Shown piece after piece: positions 20,701 through 25,951 of a DNA stretch of 25,951 nt. How positions within the stretch are numbered: position 1 is the stretch's first letter; each line of letters opens with the position of its first letter. A model generated the notes under the pieces. That model did no database searches, was not told the DNA's origin, and saw only the letters and a list, made by a program, of their open reading frames with translations. Source of the DNA: Phallusia fumigata (Eukaryota; Chordata; Ascidiacea; Phlebobranchia; Ascidiidae). The stretch is from NCBI GenBank assembly GCA_008931825.1, contig QXVZ01011145.1, positions 1 through 25,951 on the forward strand. Reading direction: 5' to 3'. The translations under genes and the position numbers were made by a program.

Positions 20701-23700
20701 TGCTGGTTCGAGTACGACAACACGTGATAAGGATAAGACGATCCCTCTGTCAACAAGGGATTAAATGTCACCCAGCAAGTGCAAAGCACAAGCGGGGCCG
20801 CTTTTTGCTGGGGATCAGGAAATGCGAAAAGCTTGCGGTTGAACTCGGTCGGTTCGCGCCATTTGCGGGCGAATGTTGCGTGTGGTTAACGCGTTGGGCG
20901 TTTCCTTCTACTGTGTGGGCGTGGCTAGCCTCTGTGGTTGAGGAAATGTCTTATGGGGTCAGTATATTCAACCCTTCCCCTTACAGTGCGCCTTGGCAAA
21001 GCAAAGCATTTCGTTTTCATTTCCCACAGTGCGAGGTTGGGCGAAAGGACAATCCTTGGCCTTGGTGTTTGTGGGTTGCCTAATTCAAATTTGGTAATTT
21101 ACGTTAGCTACGGCACAAATTGTCAACATATAATTTCATTTCACTTTGTGCCTTACAGGCATAAACTGCGACCCCAAAATCGGCGTTGTTGTGAGTTTCT
21201 AAAATCTAAGGTACATTTGTTTTCAATGCCGTTTTTTAACAATTTCGAAGAATTTTTTTAAACTAGCACACAAGATAAATGAGTATCTTATGCGTTTTGA
21301 TTCCAGTTTATATGTAGCTTGACACACAGGCCCTCCAAAGTAAAATGTTCAAAACGCCATGTTTATTGAAGTAGACGGTGGCCTGGCAGTTATACTTTGA
21401 TGGTTGGTGCAATACAAAGTATGTAAAAGCATTTTAAAACGTTTAGTTGGGTTTACCCACTTTTCACCTTTTAACCCGAAATATTCATCCTTTTGTGTAC
21501 AGACCCTTTAGGTTAGCAATACACACCCAAACCTGTAAAAAATTATTTACCTGGTATTTCACTGGTCAGCGTGTCGCACCTTAACATCTGCAAGATGCTC
21601 TTGTGCAGCGGTTTCCAGTAGATCTCCTGCAACACAACAACAAAAACAGGCATTCATGCTGGGGCGGGAACCGCTGTATTATACGTCATGACGTGCGTGC
21701 GTCAGTCACTCACGGGAAGAGCAGTGAGAATAAGAGCGGTGGCGTTCATCCACTCCAAGCTCTGGTCTCTGCTGACTGCCGGTTGTCTAAAATACACGAG
21801 ATCCTCTGAGTTGACAGATTAGGTGGATGTGATGCGTGACTATGTGACGCATTTGGGCTGTTCGCGATCGGGTGTATGACGCGGGTGATTGTTTACGCTG
21901 TTGTTTGTGTCGAAAGTTGCGTTCGTTCAAGGCGAGGGTGAGATTGTATTAAATAGTGCGTGAACCACAAACTATCTGGAACTTAGACTCCACATATGAT
22001 TGATAATAATGGGTTTAATATGCTGGATTTTTGCAAAGGATTTTAAAGTTATTCAAAAATTACATGTTTTATTACTTTGTTTCACTTTTGATTTAAAACT
22101 ATAATTGAACCAACGTTTTATCTTTTACGGCTTCAAATGCAATGTGTTGCTCAGCAATCGACATAACTGTCCAACAAAACACATTTCTGTTCTGAATCTT
22201 ATTACCATGTTATAATGCCATTAGTCATGTACCAATAATCGATCAGTCTGAATTCCTCTTTACGCAACAGGATAGTATGACGAATACAAAATGTAACCAC
22301 TTACGACTTAAGAACGACATCCATCAGCGACTGCCCCACCACGTCGCCGGACACTGGGAGCGCCAGAGCTTCGACGCACGTGACCTGAAGCGCATGCGCA
22401 CACGCGTTCGGGAACTCGTTGAAGCGCCAGTCGCGTGATGTAAACGGGGCGGGTTTTTTGTCCCCAATGCGTAAACAACCAGTTAAGAATTGTTGTAATT
22501 TTTGAACTTTCGGAGAGAATAATGACAAACAAATTATATACGTAGCAAGCAAATGCTTGTAAAAAATTTCCTGGCATCGATTAAAAACAAATCCTGATTG
22601 AAAAAACGTGATTTAAAAGGATATTGTCTACGAGCCGCTTGACGAGTGAGCAATAGTATTCGTTCGTCGGCAGCCATGGCTCAGTTGAATGAAGACAACA
22701 ATTGACATATTCCTCGGAAAGGGCCCACTCTGCTGGTTTGTTCTCCTGTGTTTTAGAAGTTAAGAAAATGTTTTCAGTCTTTACATTTGTGATAAAAGGC
22801 GATTTTTCAGATAGCTTACATTGTGGTGGGTTTTAAACTTAATTCAGATGGCATGCCACTCACCGTAATGCCGCCGATAATCGTGGAGACGAGTTTCTTT
22901 TTCAGACTTGGGTTGTCGCGAAGTTTTGCCTCGTAGTACAGCAACGTGTTGAAAAGGTAAGTGATCGGCTGGTCTGGAAATAACCAATTCATAAAAATCA
23001 ATTGTATTTCGGTTCGTTTCCTACAAACGCAACAACTAAAGCAAATGGACACTTTTATTTTCNAAGGTAAGTGATCGGCTGGTCTGGAAATAAGCAATTT
23101 ATAAAAGTCCATTTGTATTTCGGTTCGATTCCTACAAACGCAACAACTAAAGCAGATGGACACTTGAATCGTTTCTATTTTCGGCTAAATAGTTGCGATT
23201 CAATTTGCAAAGTTGACTTAAGCCGTTTGTCCTTTGAAGTTGTTTATATGCGACCAACGACATTTTCAAACTCAAATTCAATGGCAATTACCACTTACCG
23301 TGAAACTTGTAAATCAGACCCAGGTGGTCAAGCAGTTTTTCGAGTGATTTGCTCGGCAGAAGTTCGAGACACCGATGTATGACAATGTCGAGCACTGGCA
23401 GTATGCGCAGTGTGATGTTGCTGAAGTACGTGGGCAGGTATTGCTGGGAGGAGAGCGTTGACGCGTCGCCTACGTCATTAACACGTCAGGCTTTGTGATA
23501 AAGTCGATAACCCAAAAATAGTTGTCTCATTTTAAAGAAATCACCCTACTAAAGAATAAGACTACACAGGGGTTGCCAACACAGTGGGCCGGTTTACAAA
23601 TTATGTCAAAATGACATGCCGTTTTGATGACGCCATGTTTCTGCGTTTAGTAGGCTAAAGATGCAAAAAAACAAGTTGGTCGCTTATCTTGGGTCAAAAA

Positions 23701-25951
23701 ATATGATCTCGTAAATCACTTGGCGTGCCATGGGGTTGAATTTAAAAAAGGGGTTGTCAACTATATAATGGACAGATCCACTTACCCATCTGATCTGCCC
23801 CGGAGCAATGCTTCAACAGTCCTTCGAAGTAATACATCTCAGGAAATTTCTGCGAAAACAACCGACAGTGGTACTTTTCATGGTAAAATGTAACTAAAAC
23901 AGCGAATTTATGCAAACGTTCAACATTAGCAAAACATGCTTTTCCTAAACGTTACGTCATCATCGCGGCGAACGAGGCCAATACCCAGCAGAATAAAACT
24001 CATACACCCATGTGGAAGTATGTTAACCTGGTGATAGGACATGTGCTTTGAATGCCAGTCGTTCTGCGTCCAGTGATCAATGTCGTCCACCTCCTGCACA
24101 AAATGATGAACCGCGTTGCGAAAATCGTCGGGTTTGATGAGAAGGAATTGGATGATGAAAAAAGCAACCTGTTCAAACACATAAAAGTTTTTACTACCTG
24201 CAACTTCTCATAGGTTGTAACTACCAATTTGTGTACATAGTACGAGTTCGTTCATTTGTGTGTTTATGATTACCAAACACAAACACATTAAACATCTTTT
24301 TGTTGAAAACAAACATCTTTAGCTTGCTATTTGCCACAACTTATATACAACAACTGTACCCGAATCTCGTTGGGTTCACTAGAGCGCAATGCGAGACACA
24401 AAATAAGACGGTCAGGAAAAACAATGTTGTACTTCCACACCATGTCCTGCAGCAAATCCGCACATCTGCAAACATCAGGGGTAGAGTCAGGGTTAAGTAC
24501 AATGTTCAACCGGTAATTGACAAACCGTTTTAGGGAGCAACTGTACAACGACTTGACTGATTTTGAAAAGAGTTTCGTTACATTCAATACTTTGCAGTAT
24601 TGAAGAAGATAACAGTGGTTCTTATGATTTTGATAACTTTTTTAGTGAAGTAAGAGCAATTGATTTGGTATTTTTTAGTAACTATTGTGATAGAACAGTT
24701 CGTGCTTTACACGTCCTTACATTTGTTTCAATAGGCACGGGCGTATTTTTTAATTTTCGAAATAGATAAGCTTGGTTTATCCGAATGCTGTTTAAACTAG
24801 AATCTGTGCATTACAATGCTTATATTTCATAAACTAGTTTGGAAAAGCCCAGCCGACGTTTTTAAAGAAACATCCAAGGTTTTGTCGTTCAATATTCTGC
24901 GAAATAATGAAGTATAAAACCAAAAGGACATTTGCTTACACTTTGAGGTGATCACCGCCATCGACCACTGAAAACTCCGAAATTAGGAAATCAGAAAAAG
25001 TTCTGACTTGTGACGACAATTGCGAGGCGCCCATATGTTCTAAAACCCTTAATAATAATGAAATCAAAGCGTTATTACGATGCAGTCGCGACAAACAACT
25101 GACAGCTCCTACTTGTACGCGCTCATGCTCAGTGGTTTCCTCTCTGAAATCGCCTTCCAAAGCAGGCAAATGTAATAAGGATTGTCAGACGTGGAAAAGT
25201 GCTTCATCATATCGTTCTCCGTGTAACTGGTGTCCCCTATTCCGGTAAGCAGGGATTGCCACTTCACATATTCCTCCTCCACCGTGTCTCGCAATGCCGA
25301 CTTGTTAACTCCCTCAACTAAAAATTGAAGTTGTCAGCTTGTCCCATAGTATCAACTTATACTTGCGGGCTGCGGCGTTAGTAACTGATCTACACTGTGT
25401 TTAACAACAAGGCGGTTTCCAACGATTAACACTGGTTTACAAGAAGACTTATCTTTTCATTCCTGAAGGTTTTTAAGGTTTTTTCGATGGGCTTCATATA
25501 GCCCAAAGAGATTAATCGGACAGAAATTTACCAAAAAAGTAATTTACTTGTATTTTTGCCGGAATTTCAATTACACTCACCGTTGTGCTGTTGAAAGAAG
25601 TCCTGCATGCTGCGAGGGAAACAAGCAAGCGTCTCTTGTGGCCACCGGTGTGGAGTTGCTGCCATGATCGACTTCAAAATGTCCGTGCACCAAAGTCCCG
25701 ATATTGTTTCAGCACCTGGATAATAAGTGGACGTTGTGTAAAAACCCTGCGAGGACACTGACAAAAATCTTATTTGAGCTTAAAAAGCGAGCGTATCACT
25801 TCCATTACTTTTACCTTCAACAAGGAAACATTTCGTGATAAAAATGTTGAAAATATAGTGGAATTACTTTAATGTCATTGCTGACAAATACAACTCACCT
25901 GTAATGTAGATGGAACGAGCGAGAGTGAGTACCAAGACTCTGTTGAGTTCC
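17719..25951 (-). CDS. MED23: MED23, C-terminal half (Mediator tail subunit)
   Basis: MED23 is a nuclear Mediator subunit that links activators such as ELK1 to RNA polymerase II. Sixteen exons (minus strand, 5' to 3') join in frame to 668 aa plus stop: 25899-25951, 25581-25757, 25113-25317, 24940-25047, 24360-24465, 24028-24168, 23786-23849, 23299-23469, 22864-22973, 22625-22745, 22305-22470, 21714-21786, 21551-21626, 20605-20746, 19053-19173 and 17719-17892. Landmarks are VEEEYVKWQSL, VRTFSDFLISEFS, LLQDMVWKYNIV, DRLILCLALRS, FLLIKPDDFRNAV, WTQNDWHSKHMSYH, LDIVIHRCLELLP, LLDHLGLIYKFH, DWRFNEFPNACAHALQVTCV, VWHHMSIGQLSLV and VERTRCMMD, all matching vertebrate MED23 in order. Fourteen of the fifteen introns are GT-AG; the intron at 22471-22624 is AT-AC. 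The tail after DFLYPF (about 27 residues) is short and unlike vertebrates. The N-terminal half lies beyond the right edge. Confidence 0.96.
17893..19052 (-). other. MED23 last intron
   Basis: An intron of 1160 bp with no nested gene seen. It holds a palindromic CRE (TGACGTCA, 18826-18833) and a perfect 18-bp palindrome at 18888-18905. Confidence 0.6.
18888..18905. repeat. Perfect 18-bp palindrome
   Basis: ACCAGTGGCGCCACTGGT equals its own reverse complement, centred on GGCGCC. It is GC-rich within an AT-rich intron. It could be a dimeric factor site or chance. Confidence 0.5.
19174..20604 (-). other. MED23 intron of 1431 bp with a possible MITE remnant
   Basis: The largest MED23 intron in the window. 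Between about 20420 and 20580 there are several 'aataaaggacaaa'-like units, ending with gtttggcaaccctata. That terminus resembles hAT-type miniature elements. No matching opposite terminus was found, so this may be a fragment. The rest shows nothing recognisable. Confidence 0.35.
20747..21550 (-). other. MED23 intron of 804 bp
   Basis: Carries a long plus-strand open frame (through 21083) that also runs antisense over the upstream MED23 exon. It has no family features, so I treat it as chance. No element is recognised. Confidence 0.5.
21787..22304 (-). other. MED23 intron of 518 bp
   Basis: Ordinary AT-rich intron with a GTAAGT donor and an acceptor ending gtattttag. Nothing else is seen. 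Confidence 0.5.
22471..22624 (-). other. U12-type AT-AC intron in MED23
   Basis: On the minus strand the intron starts ATATCCTTTT, the U12-class AT-AC 5' splice consensus. It has a branch-like ATTCTTAAC with the branch A at 22483, and ends TTTAC at 22471, 12 nt from the branch A. The flanking exons join phase 1 to give RLVD-SIGDKKPAPF, aligning without gaps to the vertebrate RLVD..GKSPGPF segment. I found no GT-AG pair that preserves both frame and homology. Length is 154 bp. Confidence 0.85.
22954..23182. repeat. About 110-bp near-duplicate across N at 23063 (MED23 exon acceptor)
   Basis: Positions 22954-23062 and 23064-23182 are the same sequence with several substitutions and a 10-bp indel near the end. 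Both copies contain the acceptor and the first 20 bases of the MED23 exon ending at 22973; only the 22864-22973 copy is a complete exon. The N at the junction again indicates two alleles placed in tandem. Confidence 0.85.
24466..24939 (-). other. MED23 intron of 474 bp
   Basis: Ordinary AT-rich intron between the exon ending GDHLK and the exon starting CADLLQDMVWK. Nothing else is recognised. Confidence 0.5.

Noticed and set aside
20622-21083. 153-codon plus-strand open frame
   Set aside because: It runs antisense across a MED23 exon and intron, lacks family features, and the minus-strand exon is firmly supported by homology. The openness is explained by the locally higher GC of the exon.
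21683-21694. ACGTCATGACGT palindrome with two TGACGT half-sites in a MED23 intron
   Set aside because: A 12-bp palindrome is not exceptional in 26 kb, and no context supports function.
23118-23132. GGTTCGATTCC, a perfect tRNA B-box match
   Set aside because: The flanks do not form a T-arm, there is no A box or cloverleaf, and the other allele copy reads GGTTCGTTTCC. It lies in a MED23 intron.

Overview
The window is animal nuclear DNA: AT-rich, with protein-coding genes broken into many short exons by small GT-AG introns (mostly 70-1000 bp). The gene products are clear metazoan orthologues. Compact gene spacing, start codons sitting just behind unpaired splice-acceptor-like sites, an operon-like gene pair and signs of very high heterozygosity all suggest an ascidian tunicate such as Ciona. 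The species is inference; the gene identities are read from the sequence.

Layout. (1) 1-1180, minus: the first four exons (127 codons) of CTR9, a Paf1-complex subunit, running off the left edge. A 57-codon membrane microprotein ORF (1191-1364, minus) ends 10 bp upstream of the CTR9 start, an operon-like arrangement. (2) 1876-2779, plus: a complete five-exon MND1 gene (205 aa), divergent from the CTR9 pair across about 0.5 kb. (3) 2780-5835: about 3 kb with no recognisable gene. (4) 5836-8194, plus: a complete eight-exon MFS transporter of the MFSD4/NaGLT1 type (483 aa). (5) 8195-10034: intergenic DNA holding a 577-bp tandem near-duplicate split by a single N. (6) 10035-15148, plus: a seven-exon class A GPCR (349 aa once assembly duplicates are removed). 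(7) 15149-17665: no recognisable gene. (8) 17719-25951, minus: the 16 C-terminal exons (668 aa) of the Mediator subunit MED23, running off the right edge. It includes an intron with all the hallmarks of a U12-type AT-AC intron.

All four N bases (9015, 12765, 13543, 23063) sit exactly at the junction of two nearly identical adjacent copies. The best explanation is that both haplotypes of a very heterozygous diploid were placed side by side at sequence gaps. Two of these events lie in the GPCR and one in MED23, and they will mislead automatic gene models unless collapsed.

The genes do not form one pathway. CTR9 (elongation) and MED23 (Mediator) act in RNA polymerase II transcription, MND1 in meiotic recombination, and the transporter and GPCR at membranes. 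The strongest candidates for new biology are the microprotein/CTR9 unit, the AT-AC intron in MED23, and a GPCR lacking the usual TM3 cysteine.
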